64,000 bases of DNA from Prostheceraeus crozeri (taxonomy: Eukaryota > Platyhelminthes > Polycladida > Euryleptidae): the NCBI GenBank assembly GCA_907163375.1, contig CAJQUW010005302.1, positions 62,001-126,000 on the forward strand, in the 5' to 3' direction. This document shows, in pieces, positions 1-10,601 of this stretch; within the stretch, counting starts at the first letter, position 1; each line of letters begins with the position of its first letter. Both the position numbers and the translations under genes were made by a program. Below the pieces are notes generated by a model, which was not told the DNA's origin, ran no database searches, and worked only from the letters and a program-made list of their open reading frames with translations.

Positions 1-528
1 GAACCAGTAGACACAGTTATGTCTATTTACGTGACCTGATAGTTTGAAACTGGCTTCGTCAGACCAAACTATCTTGTCAAGCAAATCTGGGTTCTCCCGA
101 ATTTCCGACAACATGAGCACAGCAAACTGCAAGCGTCGTTCAGCATCATCCGGTAGAAGGTGCTGCAACAGTCTGGGTCGGTATGGTTTCAACTCAACTT
201 TCCTCATCAGTCTCCAAGTAGAGCTTAGAGAAATGTCCAACTCCAATGAGGCTCTTCTTGTTGACTTCTTCGGACTTTGAACAAATGTTTGGGCCACTAG
301 CTCCTCGTTTGATGTTATTGAAACTGATCGAGGGCGTCCTGACTTCGGTGCATTCTCTACCGAACCGGTCTTTTCAAATTTATCTCGAATGCGATAAATA
401 GCAAATCTTGATGGAGGATTGCTGTGAAAGGCATCTCTCCATTCCATTCGCACCTTTTCAGCATTCTTGTTTTTCCAAAAGGATTTCAAAATCCATTTTC
501 TCTGATCATCTTTTAGATGACCTGACAT
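1..528 (-). CDS. Tc1/mariner-type transposase, first 176 codons, cut by window edge
   Basis: Seen: the minus strand is open from an ATG at 528 (MSGHLKDDQRKW) to the window edge, 176 codons with no stop. Residues about 8-110 have the make-up of a paired helix-turn-helix DNA-binding region, with GRPR at 64-67 after the first part. The catalytic fold begins near residue 150 and shows the first acidic residue, Asp157, in the motif SDEASFKLSGHVNRHNC. Family knowledge: such proteins bind the element's terminal repeats and move it by cut-and-paste in the nucleus using a DDE/D triad. The other two acidic residues lie outside the window. The VNRHNC motif is shared with the decayed transposase at 6581-7273, so the two are related. 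This copy has no visible damage in its visible half. Its terminal repeat was not found downstream of the start codon. Family is secure; exact subfamily is not. Confidence 0.85.
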   Translation of the reverse strand, partial: MSGHLKDDQRKWILKSFWKNKNAEKVRMEWRDAFHSNPPSRFAIYRIRDKFEKTGSVENAPKSGRPRSVSITSNEELVAQTFVQSPKKSTRRASLELDISLSSTWRLMRKVELKPYRPRLLQHLLPDDAERRLQFAVLMLSEIRENPDLLDKIVWSDEASFKLSGHVNRHNCVYWF

Positions 529-589
529 GACAGAAGCAGCAAATTCAAAAAAGCTTCAAGCTTGTTTAATTCACTTCAAGTCATAGAAA

Positions 590-1625
590 TCAACAATACC
601 ATAGAAAGTCCTAGAATGGAAATTGCATGAAAATTATGGCACACTCCGAGGGAACTTAGTTGGGGCAAAAAGCAAATTTTGTGAACTGGCTTTCTTGTTT
701 TCGGGTTGGCATTTATATCTATCAAGCCAATTTGTGATCTGGATTGTTGCCCCATGTCCAAAGATCATACACACACAAGCGATAATGAATTTATGAAATA
801 CTGCAGCGACAGGATGACAAAGAAGGAAATCCTTTAAAACGTTCTGTACGCTCATCATTTTGAAATATCGCTCCTATAATCTATCAAAACTATAATCAGA
901 CACATATGCAACTTGTAATGTCGATTTACAGAGCATGCATTGCTCCAGCTTGAAATCAGAGGCCAAGAAATCTTAGTATTCATTTTGCTTTGAAGGATCC
1001 CCCTGTTCAATATATTTGAACAATTTTCAATACGTTTGCATGCTTTCGAATATGAGCCTCCAAAATATCATCACATTATACTACATATGTCATTTAGTGA
1101 TTAATTGAAAAGTTCCAGCGACATTTCATTTATCTGATAAATGACTGTCGCTAAAGAAGCTACCGATGTGTTTATTCCAGAAAACTGCTAGGTTTCTTGA
1201 CCGACAGAAGGAGAAATTATCCAATAATTAGAATTTTTATCTTTGAATTCTTGAGATGTTCTTACAACTCGTACACCGACTACTTTCGATATGACTCTGA
1301 ACCAAATGTCAATTCGTATTCCAGTGTTGAAAAATTGCAAAATAGTTGTCAATGACTGGTACAAATAGACACAGTATATTAATCCATGGAATAGTAGGCT
1401 ATTTCACATGAAACAATGCCACCATCTCACTTAAAATTCTCTTCATGAAAATCCTGCAATTTGCTGTTAACAACTTCCACAACCAACTTGGCAAATAGTT
1501 TGACTATGATGTAATGTTTTAGATCAAAGCAGATCTACAAACCATAGATTTTTCCATGTGCCATCATTGTACATAGGCAAGATATCAAACTTCCATTCTA
1601 GTGTACTATTATCTACTTCTATGCT
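590..1625 (-). repeat. Copy 1 of a 1.03-kb dispersed repeat (inverted mate at 10602-11640)
   Basis: The plus strand here is the reverse complement of 10602-11640 over about 1.03 kb with scattered substitutions and small indels; edges are approximate. No terminal inverted repeat or target duplication of its own is evident. On the minus strand it contains a 74-codon ORF (858-634, MMSVQNVLKDFLLCHPVAAV at its start). The mate copy keeps the same ATG and terminal TAA but has two internal stops (TTA to TAA, TGG to TGA). Other stretches also read like decayed protein, but I recognise no family. Confidence 0.8.
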
Positions 1626-2467
1626 TCAAGTCAAACTAACAGTGTTTGATTCAAATCAAATTAATTGAACATATCCATGTACGTAATGTCAGATTGGTGC
1701 TATATCTTGTCCATGATAGATTTCAAAATTCCTTTGCCAATGGAATGCTACTGCATAGACTTCTAAATGATAGTAGCAATTACTTCGAAGTCTATGGCTC
1801 ATGTTGGACTGATCATGGATATCCATCGACTGATTCAGGTGTAAATCGCCAATAGAACGGTCAACATAGATTTCCTAGGGCAAAATCAACTGTTAGCCTA
1901 CTTTTGAAACACCTTGTATAGTGAGAATTTTACGTAGATATCAGGGTAATTCATCGTCAGAGTGGGTTACATACAATGCAACGCATCCTGTTTATCACCA
2001 ACGAAGCAACGTTAATACGATGTCTATGCGACATTGAAAATGTAGAGCGGGCGAATCGAGTTCTACATTTTCAATGAGCATAGACCAGTACATGTATTAA
2101 CATTGCTATTGTTGAATATAGACATCGCGATTAGCTGTAGAAATGATATTTGAAACAAATCATATCAATGAATCAGGCCATAGATTTACAGAGATATGTA
2201 GCCAAGATATCCATGAAATGAATATCTTTGGCATAGAAGTATTGCTTATCGGCGATATTTATACACTGAATAAAAAAAACGGAAACCCCTTCAACCTTGC
2301 ATTACAGTGTTTTTATCCTTGTCTTTTATAATTTAGGATTTGCTATTTCATCGTTTTGTTAAGTTCAGTAATCGGTGACATAGAAAACAGCATGCTCGTT
2401 CAGATGGAGTATGTATTAACCAGAAAACATTCAAAAAATATTGATTGAAGATGTACACAAAACAAAG
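1626..2467. other. Unassigned AT-rich stretch with one hairpin
   Basis: No gene seen. The sequence ending near 1918 (CAAGGTGTTTCAAAAGTA on the minus strand, next to TA) resembles the tip of a mariner-type terminal repeat, but no partner end was found. The hairpin at 2022-2085 is listed separately. Confidence 0.4.
2022..2085. repeat. Imperfect hairpin, arms about 25 bp
   Basis: The left arm 2022-2046 begins GTCTATGCGACATTG, and the right arm 2062-2085 is its near reverse complement with one or two differences, separated by about 15 bp. Weaker pairing continues outward (GTTAATAC on each side). It could be a small palindromic MITE or a remnant of one. Confidence 0.65.
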
Positions 2468-3461
2468 TTAATACCTTGTATGGCTGCCATTCGCCAAAAG
2501 TAAAGCCCGAACTCTTCTGGTTTCACTGTCAGCCAAGTTATGGAGCAATGATTCTGGAAGTCCGTCCCATTCCTCAATTGGAAGAGCTCTCAGTTCCTCC
2601 GAATTCATGGGATTCCTCCGGGCAACTCTTGTTTTCAGTATATCCCATAATGGGATTCAAGTCAGGGGATTTACTGTGACAACGTAAAGTTCGAATACCC
2701 ATGCCGTCCTTGAAATCCTTGACAACACGGCATCGATGTGGCGTTGCATTGTCATCCATCAACAACCAGTGGCTGGATTCTCCCTGGGATTGGTGGGCAA
2801 ACGGCAAAAGGTGATTCTGCAAAATGTCCTTATAGACCGTTCCAGTTACATTCTTGCAAATTACTAGATTTGTCCTCCCACTGTAATTAAATCCTGCCCA
2901 AACCATAATGCTACTTCCACCGGCTGTTAAGGTCTCGGTTACATTCTCTTTTAACCACTCCTGGTTGGGTTCTCGCTACACACGTATCCTATAGTCAGTT
3001 CGCTTGAGCTTGAACCGACTTTCATCCGTCCAAATAACTCTTCGCCATTGTCTTTCCCGCCAGTGGCTATGCGCTATGGCCCATCGCATTCGATTGGAAA
3101 CATGTGATGTTGTGAGACGTGGCCTTTTTCTATGTCTCCTTGATCTTAGTTTCGCTTCTGCCAGCCGACGTCGAACACTGTAAACAGATGGAACAGGGCC
3201 AGGGACTTGGTGTCTAAGAACAGTGGCTGGCATGAATCTGTTTAAACGCGCTGAGCGAACTAGAAGTGAATCAGTTCGTCTCGAGGTACACCTGGGACGG
3301 CCATTGCCCTTTCGATGAGCCGTTGACCCATATTGTCGATATTTCTTTATAATCTTTGATACACTCCCCTTTCCAAATTCCAATCCGATAACCAGCAAGC
3401 TTGCACCTGCCTTCCACATCCCTACCATTTGGTTTCTAGCACTGTCACTAATTTGCGGCAT
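2468..3461 (-). pseudogene. Tc1-like transposase, broken (one stop, one small deletion)
   Basis: Seen: reading starts at ATG 3461 (MPQISDSARNQMVGMWKAGA). A helix-turn-helix region occupies roughly residues 5-115 with a GRPR-type motif (GNGRPRC), followed by the catalytic domain with WTDESRF (first Asp) and MDDNATPH (second Asp). A TAG at 2976-2978 replaces what family members usually have as Trp after RIRV; the same frame then continues. After DLNPI about 8 bases are missing, removing the usual ENIW segment and so the catalytic Glu of the DD34E triad. The rest (WDILKTRVARRNP to the terminal TAA at 2468) reads in a shifted frame. Length is normal for Tc1 (about 330 codons). It cannot make active enzyme as it stands. 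Terminal repeats were not identified with confidence; a CAGTG near 2306 is suggestive only. Confidence 0.92.
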
Positions 3462-3636
3462 TTGGTAGATCTAGATCTCAGCTTGGTGCGCGCTTAATCG
3501 CTAACAATTCACAAACAATCAACGCGCATTACAATGCATGCATGGTTGTTTCTTACAACATGTCACTATTGCGTAATATATCAGGCAGCTCTGTGACTGT
3601 TGTCTAGTAACTTAGATATTGTAGAAAGGTCATCAT

Positions 3637-3720
3637 GATTAATTGAAGGTTGCACCACGAGTGTCCGATCGAGGGCGAAGCCCGAGATCGCGACAAGAGT
3701 GTTGCAACCGAATTATTACC
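3637..3720. repeat. Palindromic hairpin with GAGGGC-GAA-GCCC apex
   Basis: GATTAATTGAAGGTTGCACC on the left pairs imperfectly with GTTGCAACCGAATTATTACC on the right. The centre is a tight hairpin, GATCGAGGGC, loop GAA, then GCCCGAGATC, at about 3667-3688. It resembles a small palindromic MITE. A related apex occurs in the hairpin at 10427-10583. Confidence 0.6.
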
Positions 3721-4039
3721 ACTCTGGTGGGTTAGAAAGTGTAGTGACAAGTGATTTATCGCAACCACAGAATTAGACCGGTCGTCTCTTCTTCTGTTTG
3801 ACAAGAAAGGAAACATTGGAACATGTAATGCCTATGAAATGGCACAATCTGCTGACATAATACCATAGAAATCGAACATTAAGCAGCCAGTTTAACATTA
3901 AACACGTAAAATTGTCTGAAGTTTCAGTGACAGTTATCAACCGGATCACACAGCAAAGAGACACAGTCGATGTCAAGTTCCACAGAGAAGTTTGTGAACA
4001 AAACGCTAACTTTTTTAATAATGATCGGACTACCCAACA

Positions 4040-4229
4040 GGAATCGTGGTGATCGGAGCATTTTAAAGGAATTCAGAGCAATCCGCAAGCGACGCACGAC
4101 CATTTTTCCTATCTCTGCAAGGTATTAAGAAATTCTTATTGCCCACTTAATAAGTTCCTTCATGTGCCATTGTTTTGAATCAGCTTGCACTTCTAGCAAA
4201 GTGATGCGGTTAAACAATTTAATTCTGTG
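4040..4229 (+). mobile_element. Penelope-like element scrap (GIY-YIG endonuclease end)
   Basis: These 190 bp match 63101-63290 closely (by eye somewhat under 90% identity, equal length). There the segment forms the end of a Penelope-like GIY-YIG domain. One frame reads SEHFKGIQSNPQATHDHF, which fits the conserved end of that domain. It lies about 250 bp before the Crypton gene on the opposite strand and shows no link to it. It is a fragment only. Confidence 0.6.
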
Positions 4230-4291
4230 ATCGCAACACTTCTACATTTCTTTATATGTATCAGTCAGGCCTTAACCTAGTGAAAATCGGT

Positions 4292-4387
4292 TCGAATTCT
4301 GTAACAATTAAATTTTCCTAATAAATTAATAAACAGAAATCGAATTCTGTAACAATTAAATTTTCCTAATAAATTAATAAACAGAAA
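4292..4387. repeat. Tandem duplication, 2 x 48 bp
   Basis: 4292-4339 and 4340-4387 are identical (TCGAATTCTGTAACAATTAA at the start of each unit). A perfect match between units implies a recent duplication or an assembly effect. Confidence 0.95.
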
Positions 4388-4482
4388 TAGTAGAGTCCTA
4401 TATAATAGAATTCTCTACTTGTACTGATAACTGCTAATTGTACTACCCGTTTAGGAAGTTCGTGGTGTTTTCCTATACTAAA

Positions 4483-5653
4483 TTAAGAAAAAACAATTCC
4501 AGAAGTATTAAATTTATTCATTAATCTGATTAAAGTCATCGATTTCGGGTTGTGTGTGAAAATTGGAGGTGGTGATTCCAGGTAAGTACTCAGCAATTTC
4601 TCTTGATCATGGCCTTTTCGTTTGTATGCTCGGACAGCACTACTTCTGTGACCTGTACTTGACATTATTAATTGTTCATCTACATTTTGTCGGAACAACC
4701 TTGTGGCGCAGGTTATTTTTCCTGAATGGCCTGTTATGTTGGCATGGATTCCGGCAATGGAGGCTGTAGTTGGAAGTAATTTTCTGATGCTGTTAATGCC
4801 AACTGGTGTCATAGCGAAACGAGGAGAAGCGCTGACAATGTTCTTTTAGACGACGCCTGTAGAATGCACCAGTGGAGAACCCTAGTCGACGTAGGGCAGA
4901 GACATATCGAGAATTTTGTATATTGAGCGCGGGTTATCTGTAGTATCGTACTAACGAATCAGTTTGTTACTGATCTTACGGTCCTGTATCCCTCCGCGGT
5001 AGACTTTGTTATTTCGACCACTGAATTATACATACTTTCCGTCGGAGTCCTCTCCGAACGAAAGTTGCTCCAATTGCATTTGTCGGTGTTCATCGGCAGC
5101 CCTGAGACCGAAGGCTTTTGAATTGTAAAAGTACACTGCGCGAAGTAGACCATATGAATCCGTCAGCGAAAAAGCATTCTTTTCCCAGATTGTCAGTTCA
5201 TCATTGATCGACACTGGATCTGCCCTTCTTTGAGAAGCTCTAACACCCCGTGCGGTCAGATGTCGCATTCGTCCGTCAAGATTGTCAACAAACGACTTGA
5301 ACTCGGGATCTTCCTTGTTCAGGATATTGCGTTCATGGCTCTCGTTCTTGATGAATCTTGCCAAACCGCAAACAATGTTATAGATCGTGTTGGCTGGATA
5401 TTCAGATGCATTTTGCCGCCTAATTTCGAAGATAAAATGCTTTAAGAGTACGTGACAACTTATTTGACGAAGCAGTGTGTAGTTCATCCAGCAGTGGAAC
5501 AGTTTGATCAGTTTCAGAGTTCCTCCATGTAGCCCAAACAGTATACAGTCGCATGCACCAAGTACTGTTGCGTTCTGTGTTCTTAGACTTGGTATTCTTC
5601 ACCACATCTTCTATTTGCTGACTTGATACTATTGAAAATCTAGACGCCTCCAT
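4483..5653 (-). pseudogene. Crypton-type tyrosine recombinase, broken
   Basis: Seen: minus-strand reading from ATG 5653 (MEASRFSIVSSQQIEDVVKN) through an N-terminal core-binding-like region. After a frame change near 5420-5487 it continues with LLKHFIFEIRRQNASEYPAN, NIVCGLARFI, ADPVSINDELTIWEKNAFS, FYNSKAFGLRAADEHR and SFGEDSDGKYV. It then runs past in-frame stops (5026-5028, 4951-4953 and others) to the catalytic end HSGKITCATRLF, STGHRSSAVRAYKR and a stop at 4483. Family knowledge: this is the DUF3504/Crypton-type tyrosine recombinase fold, which integrates DNA by strand exchange through a catalytic Tyr; the Tyr of RAYKR is the candidate. In the usual HSGKR motif the Arg is Ile here. Animal genomes also hold domesticated relatives (ZMYM2, QRICH1, KCTD1 families), but the stops and frame change argue against a host gene. 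No intron signals explain them. Crypton ends were not identified. Confidence 0.85.
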
Positions 5654-6233
5654 AGTTCGTAGTACCTCAGATAAGGTGTGACATGGATATCCAGGACTTA
5701 TATTGCAGATAGTGAGTTGAATTTCTGGACATTCATCTAATCAGAACAACTGATTAGAACGACTGCAGTGATCTGATTGAATATCACTTTCATTGATTTA
5801 CATCTAGCGTCAAACAAGACAAAGTATTAATTCGTAACTGTTGTTGCAAGTGAAATGCAGCCACTACATGTCCCATACAGAGAGCTGTATGCGATTTATC
5901 GCTTCATGTCAATGCAAGTGAAATTCCATTCTGTAGCTGCATAATATGCAACGTCAGAGTGTAACAATTGAATGCTATGAATTGTAAGCAAACAGAGACA
6001 ATAAAAAAATACAAAAGTGCTAGATAAGTTTACACTTAAAACAAAGTTCCTATATATGACAAACAGGGGTTTCAGTTTTTTTGATTCAGTGTAAACTTGA
6101 AGGTAATGCCAAATATCTAATGTTAAACGATTTCAATTCATTGAATGCTAAAATCAATGTCAACAAATTAATATAGAAAATTTTCAATTTTCAATTTCAC
6201 TGATTAGAAATAGATATATTCAACAATATAATA
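5654..6233. other. No gene seen
   Basis: AT-rich sequence between the Crypton remnant and the next transposon. It contains only a short hairpin near 5737-5757 (CTAATCAG, CTGATTAG). Confidence 0.5.
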
Positions 6234-7596
6234 CAGGGTGGCGCACGTAAACCGCCAGATTTTAAACTTTTATTACTCCTCAAATATTCATCCGATTGTC
6301 ATGAAATTTCGACTCATACTAGTTTGGAGTATAGGATTTATGATGATTATACCTGTTGAACTGAGAATTGTCAGAAAATTCTGATTCTATTGACCGAATG
6401 ACATGTACTCATTTTGTTGACATCGAAAATCTAGATCAAGTTAATTAACTTAACATGAATCGTATTCTGCACAACGAATTGTGCGCAGTCTTGAAGTGAA
6501 TATTGTTCAGTTACTTCCATGTCATATAAAATACCATTCGACGATTAAATCACTATCTGAAAAGAATCGAACATAGAAGAATGGATGATTATTCGGTTGC
6601 AGAATGAGCAAAATGCGCGGCTTGGTACGAATGGCTCAAGAGTCCAGTGGAGGTACAAAGGCTTTGTCATTCAGAGTATGGCAAGAACGCGAGAGCACCG
6701 GATGCCCGTACCATAAAGCGGTAGCACACAAACCTGTTGACCAGTGGTAGTGTGGTGACTGTCAAGCGGGACCGGTCATCTTCTGAACGAACGGAGCAGA
6801 ATGTGAAACGAGTTGTGCAGCACTTCGAGGAGGACCTAAACACATCTACCCGTCGTGCATCTAATGCCCTTCAAGTGAGTCGCCGCACTATCCAGCGCAT
6901 CCTCCATGACTATGGATGGCATCCGTATAAGGTCCAGGTGGTGCAGCGATTACACGAAGAATATCTGGAAAACCGAATGGAGTTCGCAGAACAGGAGCTG
7001 CAGCGCATCCAAGCCAACCCGAGCCATTTAGTGGAACTAGCCTGGTCCGATGAAGTTCACTTCCATCTGGATGGTGGTGTGAATCGCCACAATTGTCGTT
7101 ATTGGGCCAACCAGAGCCCTCACTGGATCAAGCAAGATTCTATGCACCGCATCATACAAGTATTTCAAGAAGTAACACTGAGATGTGTCGAGAAACTGCT
7201 CTGGCCTACCAAAAGCGACACGAATCCGTCCTCGAGAATGGAGGAGGACACGTTGAAGTTCAATGACTACTAAGACTTTTTTTTCTTATGTTTTTCATTT
7301 AATAAATGTTTTCTATGACATTTGCCTTAATTCGTTTTGGTCATTATTGATAAAGACGTGGGGGAAATAAAGGGAAATGTTTATCATTAAAATCTACATG
7401 TTAAGATACATTGCTGGTATGTCAATTTTACTACATGTCATTCGGTCAATAGAATCAGAATTTTCTGACAATTCTCAGTTCAACAGGTATAATCAACATA
7501 CTCCGAACTAGTATGAGTCGAAATTTCATGACGATCGGATGAATATTTGAGGAGTACTAAAAGTTTAAAATCCGGCGGTTTACGTGCGCCACCCTG
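6234..7596 (+). mobile_element. Tc1/mariner element with long (about 170 bp) terminal inverted repeats, internally deleted
   Basis: The left end at 6234 reads CAGGGTGGCGCACGTAAACC and is preceded by TA (6232-6233). The right end, 7596, is the reverse complement, followed by TA (7597-7598). The inverted repeats run 6234-6407 and 7432-7596 and differ by a handful of substitutions and one small indel. The total, 1363 bp, includes a broken transposase (6581-7273). TA target duplications and the CAGGG tip are standard for the superfamily; TIRs this long are less common. Both ends are present, so it could still be moved by a related enzyme. Confidence 0.95.
6581..7273 (+). pseudogene. Mariner-type transposase with DUF4817-like N-terminus, broken
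   Basis: Seen: from ATG 6581 the frame reads MDDYSVAE, a TGA, AKCAAWYEWLKSPVEVQRL, then ARAPDARTIKR, a TAG, HTNLLTSGSV. It continues open through STRRASNALQVSRRTIQRIL (helix-turn-helix) and HLVELAWSDEVHFHLDGGV (first catalytic Asp), VNRHNCRYWANQSPHW, and DSMHRIIQ. The text then jumps straight to VFQEVT, the C-terminal part, so on the order of 130 residues including both later acidic residues are missing. One base also seems lost near 7178: the next frame reads EMCRETALAYQKRHESVLEN and GGGHVEVQ, the family's usual end. It is the same broad family as the ORF at 1-528 (shared VNRHNC). It is not functional. Confidence 0.9.
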
Positions 7597-7598
7597 TA

Positions 7599-10426
7599 TA
7601 TTAATTGCGGTTCAAGTGGACCTGAGTGATCGGGCCGCGCACGGTCATGCCTAGGACTGATTTACAAGCGTGCATGGATTATTACCGTAATTGTATTTCA
7701 TTAAGTGGGAAAACGGTGACAAAAGTTGATGTTTTCTTCCATCACAGAAATATTGAATTATTCAAGAAACCGTGCACAGTATCTCTAAATGAATACTCAA
7801 AATTGAACAGTTTTCAATTACTCGGGAAAGCGAAAATTAACCCACTCTAATTATCTATTCGCCAAAAAGCGCAATTGATTAACAACTAAAAAAAAGCATT
7901 GGAATTCTGCAGAGCTCTCACTTCCTGCTCCACCCTTAAATTGTTGCAAATTGATAAATCGTTGGCATGTTAACGGACTGTCTGATCATTGCATCACTCC
8001 TGAATCATAAAGGACGTTGCCGTTCGTGCTGAATTTAATCATTGACGCGATGTAAACTGGTGCGGATTAGTCCACCTGACAACTTTCAGTGTTTTCGACT
8101 GTGAGTAGTGCTTCCTGTTCAGACGAAACTTGTCAACTCTGAACAGGAAATACAATAGGAGCCATCAGACAAATAAATAGACCGTTGTTGACATCATTCG
8201 AAAATATCGGTAGCACTCGAGCGCTTTAACAAGTGAATTGAATAAAATAAAATAAAAACTTCCTAAAATGAAGCATGAGCGTCGTGCGTTTATTTGATTA
8301 GCAATCATAACGATCAAAAAATGACCGTTTAAACTGTAAAATCGGATGAAGGTAATTCATTCTGGCAGAATTTCCTTATTGGAAAACGTTTTAGAATTGT
8401 TTCTCGAATTTTACAGAATGTTCAGAACAAATACATTGCTAAAGACGAACTAATCACTACAAAATGGCTAGTGAATGAAAATAGCTACCCTGAAATGTAA
8501 ATGCGGAAAATAATGGGAAAGAGGATAGAAGAGCGAGAAAGCTCTAACCAATAATTTGAAGAAGAAGAAGAGGGAAATATTGCCGAGATGAGAGATGCAG
8601 CTCATTTTCTATGCGTCTGAATTTTGCCACATCCACCGCATCACATGATATGACAAATAAACAAATTCATATGTTTACTGCATTATAGCAATCTGTCTTT
8701 AAAAAGGGTGAAGGCAAATGCGTCCTTTGACAAACAAATGATGGTTCCGTTGCCATACACCATTATTTAAGCATTTCGTAAAAGGATTCAGCAGTTTAAT
8801 TAAAGCGATCGATAATTTGCCTTCCTGTATTTTTTATTAAGTTCATCGATTTAAAATCACCTTTGAGATGATGTGTGTTCTTACAATGCTCTTGTAGAAT
8901 ACAATCGAAAGCTGGGATATGCAGCATGTCACAACGTTTGCTCTATCTGGACATTTGGCAAGACTGCCGGAGGACGCGATTTTTCTTTTCCATAGATGTC
9001 CCACGCGACAGAGTATCTCTATGAGAATCCTGTGGGACTTCCCACACACCGCAAGAATACATTATTTTATGCAATAGTATCAACTTTTGTTGTATAGTAT
9101 TTGATTTATGGGAATCACAAATTCTGTCAAGTATAATATGCTCATCAGAGTGTATACCTCCGTTTTGTGAACCTTTCAAATGCGTGAGGTGCATTTCAGT
9201 CAATAGCGACTCTATTTTTTTTTGATAGATCTAATTTTTCTCTACTATAAATTTAATTTTTGAGGCTGTGCATCTTAAATGTGCAGGACCGCGCTTGGCT
9301 GGGTTTGAGCGTCCAGGATTTGGCGGTCGAAGCGCGATCGTCCTGACCAAGTTCCTGTTGATGACCTCATTAAAAATAGTCAAATAATTTGTATGCATGT
9401 TTTGTAGAATTTTTTCACGTTTTAGCTTAAGAAACTAATATTAATTCTCTTGCACACCTGGTAGATTTCAGATAGCGTAATCCCGCTGTGTTAGTTAGAT
9501 TTGATATTTTGATTGGAAACAGACCTATCTTCTTATCATCTGAATGGACAGATTGTGAAATAGAATCTTTTCAATGCATAAGTGATAAACATATTTTTGA
9601 ACAGAACGACTTACTCGCCAATGCATTCCACATGAGGAGAGGAGAACCGCTGTTTGTCCTTCTAGTAAGTATTTTTAAATTTTTGGACATTTTAGGATAT
9701 AAAAATTTTCTTTTAAATCATATTTTGTACCTACTAAAAATTAACTAGTCGTTAGCTTGTTTTTGTTTTTTTTAAATTTTGTTACCTTGACGCATTTTGC
9801 TACGATATTGATAGGAATATTAATGTCTTATTTATGCTTATTACATACAACATTACTTCAAATGAACCCAACTCGGTAACAATATTACTCTCATATAGCT
9901 TGCACTATAAACATTGTAGCATGCAGGTTTGCTAATATTTTGCATACGTTTGAAATATTTATGCTAATTGATACATTATTATGCCTGCATGTGCTAGTAC
10001 TACAAAAGTCATGAAAGAATTGTTAAATGCCTACGCTATGTTCAGCGAAACATTGTTGATAAAGACCAAAATACACAAATTAGGATATAGAGACAATATT
10101 TCTGCAAACAGTTTTACATGAAAATTCGGCGATATTGGAACCAATCAGTAGAAACACAGTAAACTGCACCACAGCTTCTCTATTAAAACTTCTTCCATTA
10201 TATCCCATTATATGATGATTGCTTAGCCTATAGACTTAATATTGGGAGGATGGTGGATGCTGGAAGGAACAAACTCCACCTAAAGTTGACCTAATACTTT
10301 GACGTATCCAACAATTACATTTGAATATTTTCTATGGCATCACTTTTGAGTACACTTTGCATTTTAACTTGTATTTCACACGTGTACCACAGAAATCCCT
10401 CACATGGGAATTCTCATTAGATGAAA
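7599..10426. other. No confident gene; AT-rich unassigned DNA
   Basis: A 13-bp-arm hairpin (TTCCTGTTCAGA and its complement) lies near 8110-8152. An open stretch 9488-9664 ends at a good splice donor (CTTCTA then GTAAGT) but lacks a clean acceptor and start; it is kept as a weak exon candidate only. Nothing else is recognised. Confidence 0.4.
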
Positions 10427-10583
10427 TAGTTAATTACGCAACGAGTGCAAAGTATCCATCTTTATTGCATTTTTTGAGATCAACCTGTCTATGCATGAGC
10501 CCGAAGGCGAGGGCATAGTTTGTTGATCGAGAATGGTGCAATTAAGATGGACATCTTTGCATGAGTTGCGTATGTAACTTAAT
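10427..10583. repeat. Palindromic element, arms about 65 bp
   Basis: The left half (TAATTACGCAACGAGTGCAA, ATCCATCTTTATTGC, GAGATCAAC, CTATGC) mirrors the right half (GCATAG, GTTGATCGAGA, GCAATTAAGATGGAC, CTTTGCATGAGTTGCGTATG) with scattered mismatches and about 20 bp in the middle (GCCCGAAGGCGAGGGC). It is probably a small fold-back MITE. It ends 19 bp before the 1-kb repeat. Confidence 0.75.
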
Positions 10584-10601
10584 ACTTCACAGGATCCTCA
10601 G

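Noticed and set aside
9488-9664. Exon ending at GTAAGT
   Set aside because: No clean acceptor or start; the nearest strong acceptor brings an immediate in-frame stop.
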